Source: Oxyruncus cristatus (lineage: Eukaryota; Chordata; Aves; Passeriformes; Cotingidae). Taken from it: a stretch of DNA of 64,000 nucleotides. Below are positions 38,701 to 50,422 of this stretch, piece by piece. The stretch's first letter is position 1; the number at the start of each line of letters is the position of its first letter. The DNA lies in contig VXAY01002121.1 of the NCBI GenBank assembly GCA_013399855.1, positions 269,893 to 333,892 on the forward strand, written 5' to 3'. A model generated the notes under the pieces. It had not been told where the DNA came from, searched no databases, and saw only the letters and a program-made list of their open reading frames with translations. The translations under genes were made by a program, and so were the position numbers.

Positions 38701-39375
38701 ATGTTAAACATAATTCAACTGATTACTGTGTGTTGAGTGAACTGAGACAATCTCTGCACGGGGCTGTAAAAATAAGGAAAAATGTGGGTTTTTTTTCTCT
38801 CTGTTTCATAGCAGGTTATACAAGGTGATGTTAACTTGCATTTTTCCATAGGCTGGAGTATTCTTGCAGTCCCTGGTGCTCAGCTGACACACAGGCAAGC
38901 TGTTAAACTGCAGACGCTTGGCTGTGACTCTAACCATGGGTGGTGCCTGCACAAATTTGTCTTGATAGATGCTTTTTGCCACCAGCTTCCTAAAACTAAC
39001 AGCAGAATTAACAAGTGCACTTAGACCTGAATTCAGATCGATTCCACTAAGTACTTTTTACTTAATTAACAGAAAGTGATCTGCTTGTGAATTGGGGAGA
39101 AAATAAATGAAACTGCACACACGGAAAACAAGCAACACCTTTTTTCTCTCTCTCTTTTTTCCCTTTTTTTTTTTTTCCTCTTTTTTGTCTGTAGGTTCAC
39201 AGTTAGTTATTGGGCATTGGGCATGTCTGCTTGCCAAAGAATTTATCAAGTACATTAATAAGTCAGAACAGGACATAAACACCATGTGGAAGTTTATTTG
39301 GCAGAGTGAGTCAGAAACACACACCCTTCTTATGCTGTTGAAGTTTAAAATTAAATGTAATTTTTGGTGGAAGGA

Positions 39376-39416
39376 AGGCAAGGTAAGGTAAAGCAAGGCA
39401 AGACAAGGCAAGGAAG
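39376..39416. repeat. GGCAA-type pentanucleotide array
   Basis: About eight imperfect 5-bp units (ggcaa, ggtaa, agcaa, gacaa) in tandem. A slippage-prone microsatellite. Confidence 0.85.
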
Positions 39417-39798
39417 ATTAGGTTCATTCTGGATGTTCTATAATTCTGTAATTTCTGTTCTGAGATGATCTTTTAGAAATTTCACATGAGATTCAACCAC
39501 CACACTCTGTATGTGACTGTGAAGCACAGGAAGCTCTTTGGTATGTGTGCACTTGGATGACTGGAAAAGGAAATGAGCCAAAGCTCAGGGAGCCCTTCTG
39601 ACCTGCTGTTCACACTTTTCCCGTTTTCTTCTCAGTGTATGGGCTCTTCCTATGTGGTTTTCCTGTACTCTGATTCATAAACAAGATAGCTTCAGGGGTG
39701 TCCTTTTTAGGCAATCCCCTCCTCTCCTCCCAGAAGTTTGCAGGATACAAAGCTGCCACTCTCTTCTATAATTATACCTTTTAATTTACTGGGTCCTA

Positions 39799-39845
39799 AA
39801 CACTGCAGTGGAACACTGCTGTGGAACACTACAGTGGAAAACATT
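39799..39845. repeat. Imperfect tandem repeat of gtggaacact
   Basis: Three near copies: cagtggaacactgc, tgtggaacactac and agtggaaaacatt. Local duplication. Confidence 0.75.
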
Positions 39846-40916
39846 GTTTTTCCTTTTCCTCCTAGTCCTGTATTAATAAATCCACGTGCCTCAGAAAATT
39901 TGCGGTTGGATTGGTAGAATCAAACATGAAACAAAGCGTCCTGAGGGACTCAGGCTCCAGACCACCACGACAACACCGTGCTGTCAGCTGCACCTTCTGA
40001 GAGACACGAGACTACAGCAGTTTTCACTGCAGCCCAACTTCTGTCCTTCAAAGCCCTCCATCCCATCCGTCCTGCCCACACCTCTGACTGGGCTTTTTTC
40101 TCATCCCTTGCTGTCTCCCGTTCTCTTCAAACCAGTGGCCCCGTGTCACACACTCCCCCAAATGCCATCTGTGTGGTTTCTTTCAGACCACTAATGCAAA
40201 GCCCTTGGATAGCTCCCTATTTACTTGCTTTGGAGCTGCACTTAGAGGTCCCGTCGCCTGAAACACTGCAATCAAACTGACAACACAACCAATCAAGGTC
40301 TGACCTGCAGCCGTTTCCAAGGAAACTCAAGCCACTGTCACAGAAACAGATTGTACACAGTGGAAGGAAACATATATTTTGGGTGAAGGGGAAAAAAAAT
40401 ATAAAAAGAGGCATTTCAGATTTTTTTTTTTCCTCCAGTACTTCTGAGTTATTACAAAGCACTTCTAAAATAATAGTAATGAAAAATGCTCTTGTTAAGA
40501 AAGATTGAGTGATGATGGTCATGTAAGTACTTAAAGCCAGGCAGAGAGCCTCTGAGAAAGACCATGAGCCAGAGCTGCTTGAGTGCTTGTACCTGCCTTG
40601 CTTCTGAGTCACTTCATAACCCTTGCCAAGTCATTGCAAGAAGATTTCCAAGTCATTAAGTCCGTAGTTCCAATGAACAGTAAGTTCAGATCAAAACAGG
40701 TTGAGTACCTGAAAAAGAAAACTTGGAAGAAAGGAACAAGATTATCATGGTCATACTTGAAATCCAGAGAGAATTACTAACAGACAAGGCCACCTGCCCT
40801 TGAGGAAACAACAACACCACATTTTACACTGATGAGTCTGCTTAGTGGGTGTATTTATCATTTGGGGAAGCTTTAAGTATTATTTTTCCTCAGTGGAACA
40901 GTTTATTATACGCTGT

Positions 40917-40939
40917 GATTTACAATTTACTTGTAAATC
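40917..40939. repeat. Perfect inverted repeat, 9-bp arms
   Basis: gatttacaa (40917-40925) and ttgtaaatc (40931-40939) are exact reverse complements around a 5-base spacer (tttac). It is AT-rich and short, so chance is a reasonable explanation. Confidence 0.85.
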
Positions 40940-41127
40940 AAGTAAATTCAAATTTGCTTGTGAATCAATGTCCAGCTGCTTGAACACAGGGTGCATAAAG
41001 GAATAATGATATTATTTGCAAAATGGCTGATGGGTGGATTTAAAGTTTTGTGGTGTGAACTGAGAGTTCTCAGCTTTAATACAATTATCAGATTGCAATG
41101 AGGAAAAGGTGACAAGGTGTTTTTCAC

Positions 41128-41490
41128 CAGAATGTGAAGAGGCACCTTCCTCTGGACCAGCTTACTCAAAGGCCCATTCAACCCAGCCTTGAACACTCCC
41201 AGGGATGTGGCATCCACAACTTCTCTGGGCAACCTGTGCCACTGCCTCATCACCCTCACAGTAAAGAATTTCTTCCTAATAGCCAATCTAAACCTACTGT
41301 CTTCCAGTTTAAAGCCATTCCCCCCCGTCCTATTATCACACACCCTTGTAAAAAATCCCTTTCCAGCATTATTGTAGGCTTCCTTCAAACACTGAAAGGC
41401 TTCAATGAAGCCACCCCAGAGCCTTCTCTTCTCCAGGCTGAACGATCTCAATTTTCTGAGCCTTGTCCTGGGTAGAGATCCCTAATTCCA
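41128..41490 (-). mobile_element. CR1 LINE fragment lacking its 3' terminus, minus orientation
   Basis: The DNA is the reverse complement of the CR1 C-terminal coding region and upper UTR: minus-strand translation at the right end gives FSLEKRRLWGG, followed by VCDNRTGGNGFKL and RLAIRKKFFTVRVMRQW. The left end stops at the caccttcctctggacc block. The last ~70 bp that CR1 normally has (the ggaccttaaagatcatc block and terminal ATTCTATG repeats) are missing, unlike nearly all other copies here. The 167-codon minus-strand frame (40948-41451) is CR1-derived at its start and random afterwards. Confidence 0.93.
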
Positions 41491-44400
41491 GGACATGGTT
41501 AGTTTAATTTTAAAGTAGACTAGAAATGGACCATGGTTTATAGACAGGTCTTCATTTCCTCTGATCATGGAGGGAGCCCAGAGTGACTAGCTTAGGGTTG
41601 GATGTCTATCTCCAGTACTCCACATTTAGTTAGATGAATTCTGCCCATCACTGAGCAGGAGAGTGGAGTCTGGAAGAAGGCTACCAACATCAAGGAGTAA
41701 GTAAATAAATAGTTCTTTCAGATACATGTTGGGGAATTTGAAAGAAAGGCTTTGGAAGAAAGGTGAGGTGCTTTGGTTGGGGGGATCAGAGTCTCCTCCT
41801 CTACTGTTGTTCTACTCTACAAACAACTACCATGGAGGACATAATAAATGGAGTTTTTTTCTGACTTTTGGTGATGACTGTGAGGAAGGAATATCAGAAG
41901 TACAGGAAATGGAGGTAAGGACCTCCTCCCGTGCTTTCACACTGGGTCTGACTAATATAACTTCACTGTGTACATGTATGGCTAACTTGTGGAACCCTAC
42001 TCATAAGTGCAAGAACTATATCACAGCTAATTAAACATGAACTCAACCTCAGTGGAATCATGTTGTCACAGTCAGTGACTGTGTGGGTCCTGGGCAGAAG
42101 CTAAAGATGATCCTTTCCCACGCACTGGAAGGGGATTGATTGACTGTCTATCCTAAGTTGGTGGTGACTCTTCATGGTTTGTGACCCTGGGTAACTCCCT
42201 GTGTCTTGCACCCAGAAAAAAAAACCCAGAAACTTATATGAAGAGGAGCTGATCATTGGTGGCAAAGCTGATTACAGCAAGTAGTATTCAGCTCAGTCAG
42301 TATTTGAACAACATCATGGTTCTGAAAGGGGATAGAAATGTTTTGGGGTTTTGTGTGTTTTTGTTGTTGTTGTTGTTGTTGTTGTTTTTTCCCCAAGGAA
42401 TCAGTTTTTTCTTCCTACTGTGAGTACCCATTTCACCTCCTTAAGTTAGTTCTCTGCCAGACACTTTCTGCTTTCACAGTTCTCTTCTATCCTCTATTTT
42501 GGCTGTAGTGCAATACGTGACAATTAATAAGAGCTGTGAATCAAAGCTTCCAGCTATGATGAGACAGCAGATAGATTAATTAATAAGAAAAGAGCTTTTT
42601 GGGAGGAAGAGTGAAAGGAATTTCAGCCCGGCTGCTCGCATTCTAACGATAATAAGACGTTAGTTTTAACAAGAATAGTCCTGAGTTTTTCATAGGGTTC
42701 TGCCTAAACCTCTGAATGTGGCAGTTACCTTTTACAGTGGCCACAAGATACATCAAATGGATCTAGAGAAGTAAGATCAATCTTTTATTTTTCTTCCTGG
42801 TGTCAGCAGTACATCACACATTACTTTTTCTCAAATGGAAGACTTCACGCTGTGGATCTTATACAATGAAAACTCATTATTCTTATGCAGAGTATGAAAT
42901 GACTAAGAAGGCAATCTCTCTATGCCCATAATTTGAAGTCAGGCATGTTGTTCAGACAGATTCGAAGGCAATGCGTTTGTGGTCCCTAGTGGCTGAGGAA
43001 TAAGGAGGAATTCAACTGCATCATAATTGGTGTAATTAACAAAATATGGATTTGTTTTCAAATCAAGAGGCAGACACAAGTTTCTTTTCAGGGACTGAAA
43101 ACAATTCAAATTGCTGTTGTGCAATATTTTGTAGTAGTCATTTTAAGCGCAGCAGTTTTCTCACTTTGCAAGAATCATTTTTAGTAAATTATTCATAATG
43201 CCCACTGCCTTTTCACCATTATACAAATGTAGCAATGTCTCACTGGCTATCATTGAACAGTTAATAATTAAAAGTTAGATGTTAGAGGCTTACTGTCAGT
43301 TAAGTAACCCCACCAATATGTCTTGCAAGACCCAGGACTGCTAAGACTGTGTCTGGCTGATCTGGCAGCAAAGAACGTTATAAAGTTACAGCACAAGATG
43401 GAACAGACTTGTATAAGAGACCTCACTGACAGTACCATCTTCGTTGCCATTGTCCTGGCAGATAAGAAACATGTACAGAATGGTGCTCTGAACTCACAGT
43501 GATTCCTGACTCTTTCAACACCCTGCAAACCTTCTAAGATGAGGTTTCTTTTAGACAGTGGTATTATTAGTTCGTGTCTGAAAGGGAAGAGAGACCTAGA
43601 GTTTCTTTTTGTGCCAGGAAAGGTGAAAGCTGAGGTTCAATTTCCTCTTTCTCCCAAGATTTCTGTGGCTAATACTTATAAGATGTGTAAAACCAGTGAT
43701 GTTACCAAGTACAATATGATTTAGGTGGATGCATTTATCACCCAAACTTTGTAGAGTTCAACACTAACCAGATACCTCAGACCTGGTTATTTTCAAGGAC
43801 TCTTGGCTATAGAGATGTTGTCAGTGTATTTGAATGGCATCTGGACACCAGGCCATGCTATTCATCAGCTCCTCAATAGCATTACAACAGGACAATGGAA
43901 AATGTAGGTTAATAGGGCTGGAGGGCTCACGCAAAAGCAGCAGTGATTGTAGCTGCTTCATTTTTTAAAAGCAGACAGAAAAAAACCCAGAGACTTGGCT
44001 TTCATTCTTGTATTTATTTCTTTATTTATTTACTAATTTTTTGTTCTGAGAGTGAAACCACTGTGTGCCCCTGCTGAGAAAAGAATGTGAAAAAGGGAGG
44101 AGCCGTAGTAGACTCAAAACCCAGCAGATTTGATTAAGATCTTTACCTAGGAGAAAAAATCCTGAATTTTTGTCATGTTTTTGATAACCCGTATGTAGAC
44201 CCACTGGATGAACATGGAAAGAGCACAGGAGCAGGCAGTTCCAGTCAGGACTCCCCATCTCTATGTGACCATGCCTCAATGTCCTGCTGCTCCTCCATCC
44301 CCTTTCTGTGTCCTGGTTTCCTCTCCTCAACAGCTGCAGGTTTAAGAGGAGGAATAAGGAGTCAGCTAGCTCACTTCTCTGGTGCTCTATGAAGTGTAGG

Positions 44401-45879
44401 AGTGGTTGGGGAATATGAGCTCCTGCCTGTTTTGGGGACATATCAATATATAGAAGATAGATATGACTGAGTCTTTCCTCTCCAGTTGTGTTGTAAGAAT
44501 CACCTATTCCAGATCGAACTCCAGATTCACGGGGAGTATCCTCTGGTGACCTGACCGAGATGCTCCGCTTCACACAGAGTTGAAGATCAGATTCCAGCTG
44601 TATGTGTGATATTTTATATTAAGTGGTTCTACATAGCTCCTTATTTGATATCTTCTGTCTAAGGTATGTGGCTCTTCCCCAGCACTAAACAAGGCACTCA
44701 GGTGAGTAATTTTGATCTTGGATTCTGTTTTTTAATCTAGATGCCTTAAAGTTAGTCAGTACAGATTTTTTGGACCTGCCCCTTCATTTGTCAGGTGTTG
44801 TGAACTATAAAGCAGTGGTAATTAGCATATCCCAAACCTGCAGAAAATTATGAAGATACTTATGTTAAAGAGAGAGGACTGCTCAAAGTGACTCTGAGGT
44901 GACATACAGGGCAGCATGGGAAGTAATTTTTTTCTGTCCTGTTAAAACTCTGTAGAATCCAGTAATGTGTGTGCTCTGTGGTGAAACGAAAACAGGACAA
45001 AGATCTGTCCCACACTGATCAGTTCAGGGCACTCACCAGGCTTTAGCTCTACTGTTACATCCATAATTTTGAGTGAGTCAGAGCTGGATCTTGCGCTTTA
45101 TTCATCTCCACAAGTGCCTTGGTTCTGCATATCAGCTGCTCCAGAATGAGCCTATTTCCTGTTTGCTATAGGCTTGTGATGTGTTTTCCATCTAAAGCGT
45201 TGAACAATTCTGGAAGAAACTGGGTTGTGCACAGGAGATTTTTAGCGGGCAGTCACTTAACTGAATATCTTGCCAATGTGCTCTAGAAATTGGGGTCTGT
45301 CTGAAGCTTTTTGCACGCATAAAGGTATTTTCACTTGCATAAATATTTCTTGTTCACATACAGGGTGTGTTTTCTAAAATTTCTTTTATCCTGAAAACAA
45401 GAACAAACTTTCTTAAAAGCTCCCACTAGATTGATCAAGATGGGCATTTACCAAAACAGATAACAAAGCCTGTCTTCAATTTCAGCTTTCTTGATAGCTC
45501 TATCTTGGAGAGATACGTTAACTGGATGCGCAAAACATAGTTAAGAATTATTGATCTTTGCTGAAATTCAGCCTCCAAGTATGTTTAGGAAGATAAACAG
45601 GAACAGATTGCATCAAATATACAGAAAAGAAAAGTAACAACTCATGCCACCAACTCATTTCACTCTGAAAGCAGTGCTCTACCCACTGGACACATTATAT
45701 TTTCTTAAAACACATTGATTGAATACAGTGTAAGGTTTTGTTTGCTGAAGTTCGTTGCTTAGAATTGTTCCCAGAATATTTACTATTATTATGTCCTTAC
45801 CCTTTCTTTGGCTGTTTTGCTGTTTCTCTGGTTGATAACCCTGTTATTCGCCCAGGCTCAATCCTCCCCTGGACTCTGC
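41491..45879. other. Unique noncoding DNA
   Basis: No gene recognised over 4.4 kb. It includes a TTG microsatellite at 42361-42384. A 183-codon minus-strand frame (44022-44573) has no recognisable domain; a frame of that size is expected about once by chance in this much DNA. The interval 43260-43530 has mixed composition but no identifiable signal. Confidence 0.6.
42361..42384. repeat. TTG trinucleotide microsatellite, 8 units
   Basis: Eight uninterrupted ttg units followed by a T run (42385-42390). Likely length-polymorphic. Confidence 0.95.
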
Positions 45880-46680
45880 TGTTTGATTGTACAGGGGTGT
45901 TATCACCACTGATTGACTGGCCATGTCTTTTAGTCCCTTTCTCTTTGTGTGGGTGGGGGGTTAAAGCACTGAAAAGAAGGATTAGGTGCAGGTTTACAGC
46001 TCGTAACTCTGCTCTTAGGTGACTGATGTCATGGTAATTAGACATTTGCAAGTTCCCCGTAATGCCATTGCATGGTTATCATTACAATTTAGAATCGAAA
46101 TGGGTTCTTTGCATCCCGTAGTTATTTCCAACATGTTATTTTTTTTTTTTTTCCTTCTCACTGAGTTAAAAATCTCTTTTACTTCTTGAAACAGTTTGGG
46201 TTGGTCTTTGTCTACTCCTGATTGTGCCTCAGCCACTACAAAATTCCTCTTCCCATCTGTGTAATCGTGGGTTTACTCCTTTTTAATGCTTTTCATCATA
46301 AATTCTTATGTATGGTGTCTGACCCGCTTGAAAGAAAACCACCACATTACCTGCAAATGGGCTTGACTGCCTTTGTCACCAGGCAAGCATCAGATTGATT
46401 TTCAGCAGTAGTTATTCACACACAACCCTTAACAGCCTGGTACCTGTGCATTTATCGAAGCCCTTTTGGTAGCCCTTGTTCCTGGGCACACCCTTGGGTC
46501 AATGAACAAACTGTTGCTGTCGATGGTATCCATTTGCCAGCGTCTCTGGGGAATGAAGAGGAAGCACAGCTACAGAAACCAAAGGTTAGGAAAATTCATT
46601 AAACAAAAATAATGAATCCCTCAGTTCCTAAGCGCCAGGTCGGCAAAGATATTTAATTACTTGCTGGTCTTTACTCATAT
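45880..46680. promoter_or_regulatory. Candidate conserved noncoding (regulatory) block
   Basis: The stretch is rich in TAATTA/ATTA-type homeodomain cores (ggtaattagac near 46034, catttaatt-type runs near 46650), retains CpG dinucleotides and carries few homopolymers apart from one T run at 46139-46152. The part 46023-46125 and the part 46550-46680 look most constrained by texture. Open frames are short and mutually inconsistent, so it is not called an exon. This is an inference only; one sequence cannot show conservation. Confidence 0.25.
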
Positions 46681-46762
46681 CCTCTTAGTGAGGGATGTGT
46701 TTATGAACTTGTGGTAGCTTGGAATCAAATAGAGTTTGAATTCAGTGTTTAAGATTAAAAAA

Positions 46763-46805
46763 NNNNNNNNNNNNNNNNNNNNNNNNNNNNNNNNNNNNNN
46801 NNNNN
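46763..46805. other. Assembly gap, 43 N's
   Basis: An N run is flanked by A-rich simple sequence on the left and aagaagaaagaagag on the right. The missing DNA is probably purine-rich simple sequence; the true size is unknown. A minus-strand frame spanning it is not meaningful. Confidence 0.98.
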
Positions 46806-47315
46806 AAGAAGAAAGAAGAGAAAAGAAAGCTAAGACTTTCCAGACTTTCCAGATTAGATTTCTGAAATTATTGTGACAATCCTGATGCAAAAAGATTGCA
46901 ACTATTTTAGGCATAGCTACCTAATAATTTTGGTTTTCTCTTACAAAGGGACAGTTCCAATGAATATCTAGCAGTGAATTATGAATACCCCTTTATCAGT
47001 TGGAATAGGATATCTGTGCACATAAATTTGCCCAAGTGCACAGCTACTGAGTAAACGCTTCTGTCTACTCCTAAGCATGTTAAAGACAATTACATTTTTA
47101 TTGTGAGATTGTCTAGGAGGTACTTCCAAGGTTTGCAGCGCCGTTTATTTGTTTATCTCTACTAAATAATGCTTGTATGAAGTCCTGGAAAGGTGAGCTG
47201 AATAAAATTCTGCAACACTTAAAAAATTTCCTCAAGACACTTCTGCCCCCTTGTCACCTTCCACTTTCCAAAGTGTTCATGAGTGTCTTTATCAAACCAC
47301 AGTTCCTTGCAATCA
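46806..47315. other. Unique noncoding DNA
   Basis: Short stretch between the gap and a CR1 copy. Purine-rich at its start; nothing else recognised. Confidence 0.6.
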
Positions 47316-47458
47316 TTATCATAGAATCTTAAAATCACAGAATCACAGAATGGTTTGGGTTGGAAGGGACCTTAAAAGACAATCTAGTTCCAAGCCCCTG
47401 CCATTGGCAGGGACACCTTCCACTACCTTTGAAAACTTCCAGGGATGGGGTATATGCC
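47316..47458 (-). mobile_element. CR1 LINE 3'-end fragment, minus orientation
   Basis: It begins with inverted 3' terminal repeats (atcatagaatc, aaatcacagaatcacagaat), then ggtttgggttggaagggacc, then the ctgccattggcagggacacc block. It is about 140 bp long with a 5' cut near 47458. Confidence 0.93.
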
Positions 47459-49859
47459 ATTTACAGAGACTAAGAACAAACAGAAAGGGAACAGAAGCAA
47501 CTGAAAACTCTTCGGGCTGACACCACTATTTATTCAAACATGGCTTACCAGTGAGTGTGGTGTGCGGCTGTTTTATGAAATGCCTCAGCATTTTTACTCA
47601 AGATTTAAACATCTAATCTTTTTTCTGCCTGTGTTCCTCAACTGAATGTACCATACACTGTTGTCTGACTGTCTCTGGAAAGTGCATGTGGAGATAAAGG
47701 ACATAAAAATGAAAGTCATAACACATAACTTAAATGTCTTAACATTTATTTAAAGTTATTAAGAGCTGAGAGATATTCATGAACAACTAGACTGGGGTTA
47801 AGTTTTTGGCTTTGCATTTTTTTTTTCCCCCCTCTGGAATGAAATTTTCCTTATGAGTTTTTTCATAGACAGAGAGTGAATTATGACATAACTTATCTGC
47901 CAATATCTTCAATGGCACTGTAGGGGTACTGTAGTTTATTGTACTATAGGTCCCTTGGGATCCAGGAAATGCAGGGTTTCTATCTACTACTTGTTTAATT
48001 GCAAATTATCTCTATTTCTGCTTCTCAGTTTCTTTTATTTTTTTTTTCTTTCAGTATAACGAAGAGAAAGATGCTGCTTGCTTTGTGAGAGGTCTTCAAG
48101 TTTCCTGGCAGCCTGATATTTTTGAGCATCTTTGTTTTTGAAGACACAAGTTCCTTTGTTGAAATGAAACCCATTAAAATTAATCAGACTTAAAAAATTC
48201 AAGTTCATTATCTACTTGGTTGATTATTTCTGCGTTTTGGACAGTCCTGTCTTACTTCTGTCAACATGATAAAACTCCCTTGAAACAGTGTATTAATGCA
48301 CCTAAGAAACAAAACACCACTGTTCTCACACTCAGTGTCTCTTCAACTTCTCCAAAACCATCTGTGTCTGCTCCAGTAGATGATTCTGACACTGTTGTGC
48401 ATCCTGTGGTTGTTATTATGGGATGTTTCCAGCTGGTGACTGTTTGGAATATAGTATGAATACAGATGGTAGAGTTAGCACACTTCCCTTAGAGTCAGTC
48501 TTTCCAGATTCTTGGAAGACAACTCTTTCATAACTTGGTTTTGACCCAAGGTTTTTGTTTGATATTAAAATAAAAGACATGATCCTCCTGATAATACCAT
48601 GCTTTCCTGAAAAAAATATTACAGTACTTCTTGGGGTTTTTATCCTTTTCCTTCTACTTAGGTCTGGGAAGAGTTTGTCTGACATCTATTGCCTGACACA
48701 GGATAGATTTATGGGATGTTAATGCCCTTTACATTACTTTTCAGATTGTGTCAGAGCTTAAATTCTGGACCAAGTTCTTTTAAAGTGAGACCATAAAGAA
48801 GCAAAAGTAATGATGAAAATAAATATTTTGGAAAACCTCCTGAGATATCTGTTCTTTCTGAGAGAAAAGTTTTATTTTTCTATATTTCAGCTTTTCACCA
48901 ATAAAACACAGAGTATAAGAAATATATCTGAAAGTCATGGAGCTTGGGGACTCCAGTGAGTAATATCTGCAAAATGAAGATGTTTCAGAGGTGTATCCTT
49001 GCCACAAAAGCACAGAGTAGCCTTTGTGTATCCCAGTGCCTGCTATTGCAGTTGTTGCTGGTTGGAATCATCCTCTGAAGGTTGCTTTGTGACCTGTATG
49101 AAATGAATTTACCACCCACCAGCAATTACTGTGCTGACTGCTCTCTCCTTTATAGAAAGTCATATTGGTGGTGTTTTGGATCCCCTTTGACACCTCAGAG
49201 ACAATATGTGCATGACAAATTATTTTACAACTCCACAGCAAGTTTCTGTCCTTCCACACTAAAGCAGAGTGATGAGCAACCAGAAGTAAACTTGCATTGC
49301 TTTTTCTTACACCCTGTCTGCTCTTGGGATGTCAAAACATTGGATCCATCATGGTTTTATCTATTCTATTAAATTCTAACATTGTCTGGCACCGAGACCT
49401 CCCTCCATGCAATGACTCACACTGAGACTCTTAAACCATTTTCACTCAAAGACAGCACAGTTGCTTTCCAGTTGTCTATTGGAAATAGTCCCTGGTCTGT
49501 GCTAGATCTCAGGCTGTGTTTGGGAAATGCGTGAAGGATGTTTGTTTCCTTTCATGGAAACATTGCCAGGGATTGCTCTAACAACCTAGTAGCTTCAGGA
49601 ACATTTTGTGGTACAATCTAGTTTAGTAGTGTTGGGGGAGACAGCCTGTCCTTGTGGCACTGCTGAGTAGCAGTGAAATCCCTTTCTGAGCACATCACTG
49701 GATAATCGTGCACAACGGTGTCTCAAGATGTTCCATAAAATGATTATAATACTTAGACTATCCTGTTTGTGTAACACACGAAATTTTCAGACCTCTGTTG
49801 AAAATGTTGACCTCAATTTTGAACTACAACTTAAAAGGAGGGTTGGGGGAGAAAATCAC
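47459..49859. other. Unique noncoding DNA
   Basis: No gene recognised in 2.4 kb. Open frames are below 100 codons. Short T runs lie at about 47819-47827 and 48037-48048. Confidence 0.65.
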
Positions 49860-50422
49860 TGTGTTGGTTTTGGCTGGGATACTGTTTGTTTTCCTCACAG
49901 TAGCTGGTATGGGGCTGTGTTTTGAATTTGAGCTGAAAACCGCATTGATAACACAGGGATGTTTTTGTTATTGCTGAGCGGAGCTCACAAACAGTCAAGG
50001 CCTTTTCTGCTCCTCACCCCACCCCACCAGTGAGGAGGTTGGGGGTGCACAAGCAGCTGGGAGGGGACACAACCAGAACCCCAAATTACCCAAGGGTAAT
50101 GGCACCATGCTCAGCAATAACAGCTGGGGGAAGAAGAAGGAAGTGGGGACCATTCAGAGTGTTTGTCTCACCAGGTCATTAATATCCGTGATGAAACCCT
50201 GTTTTCCTGGGGATAGCCTGACTGCCAATGGAAAGGAGTGAATGAAGTCCTTAAATTGTTTTGCTTATGTGTGTAGCTTTTGCTTTACTTATTAAACTGC
50301 TTGTACCCCAACCCACAAGTTTTCTCACTTTAACCCTTCTGGGTCTCTCACCCACCCCACTGGGTGGGAGTGAGTGAGCAGCTGTTCGGGGCTGAGCTCC
50401 TGGCCATGGCTAAACCACGACA
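49860..50422 (+). mobile_element. Solo LTR of an avian endogenous retrovirus
   Basis: The segment begins tgtgttggttttggctggga and ends in taaaccacgaca, the TG...CA ends of a retroviral LTR of a kind abundant in birds. Internal marks include ggtatggggctgtgttttg, an accccaccccaccagtgagg segment and a polyadenylation signal attaaa at 50291-50296. CACTG occurs at 49857-49861 and 50421-50425 and may be the target-site duplication, in which case the true ends lie two bases further in on each side. No gag, pol or env sequence and no second LTR flank it, so it is a solo LTR left by recombination. Where a TATA element is expected (about 50110-50122) the sequence reads caataacagc, so promoter activity is doubtful. 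Confidence 0.88.

Larger units (their letters stand above)
35763..41127. other. Unique noncoding DNA
   Basis: About 5.4 kb with no recognised gene. Short repeats lie at 39376-39416, 39799-39845 and 40917-40939. The interval 39880-40330 is GC-richer, with overlapping open frames of 100-131 codons on both strands; none resembles a known protein and the frames conflict, so no exon is called. Pyrimidine-rich simple sequence is present at 39140-39187. Confidence 0.6.

Noticed and set aside
39107..39411. Opposed frames of 94 and 117 codons with lysine/arginine-rich and phenylalanine-rich segments
   Set aside because: Both read through a T/C-rich simple tract at 39140-39187, which explains the biased residues.
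40217..40612. 131-codon minus-strand frame in a GC-richer stretch
   Set aside because: It overlaps plus-strand frames of similar size; no domain and no convincing splice sites, so not called as an exon.
40948..41451. 167-codon minus-strand frame
   Set aside because: Its first part is the CR1 ORF2 C-terminus and its remainder is random downstream sequence; not a host gene.
44022..44573. 183-codon minus-strand open frame
   Set aside because: No recognisable domain, signal peptide or repeat; a frame of this size is expected about once by chance in 64 kb read in six frames.
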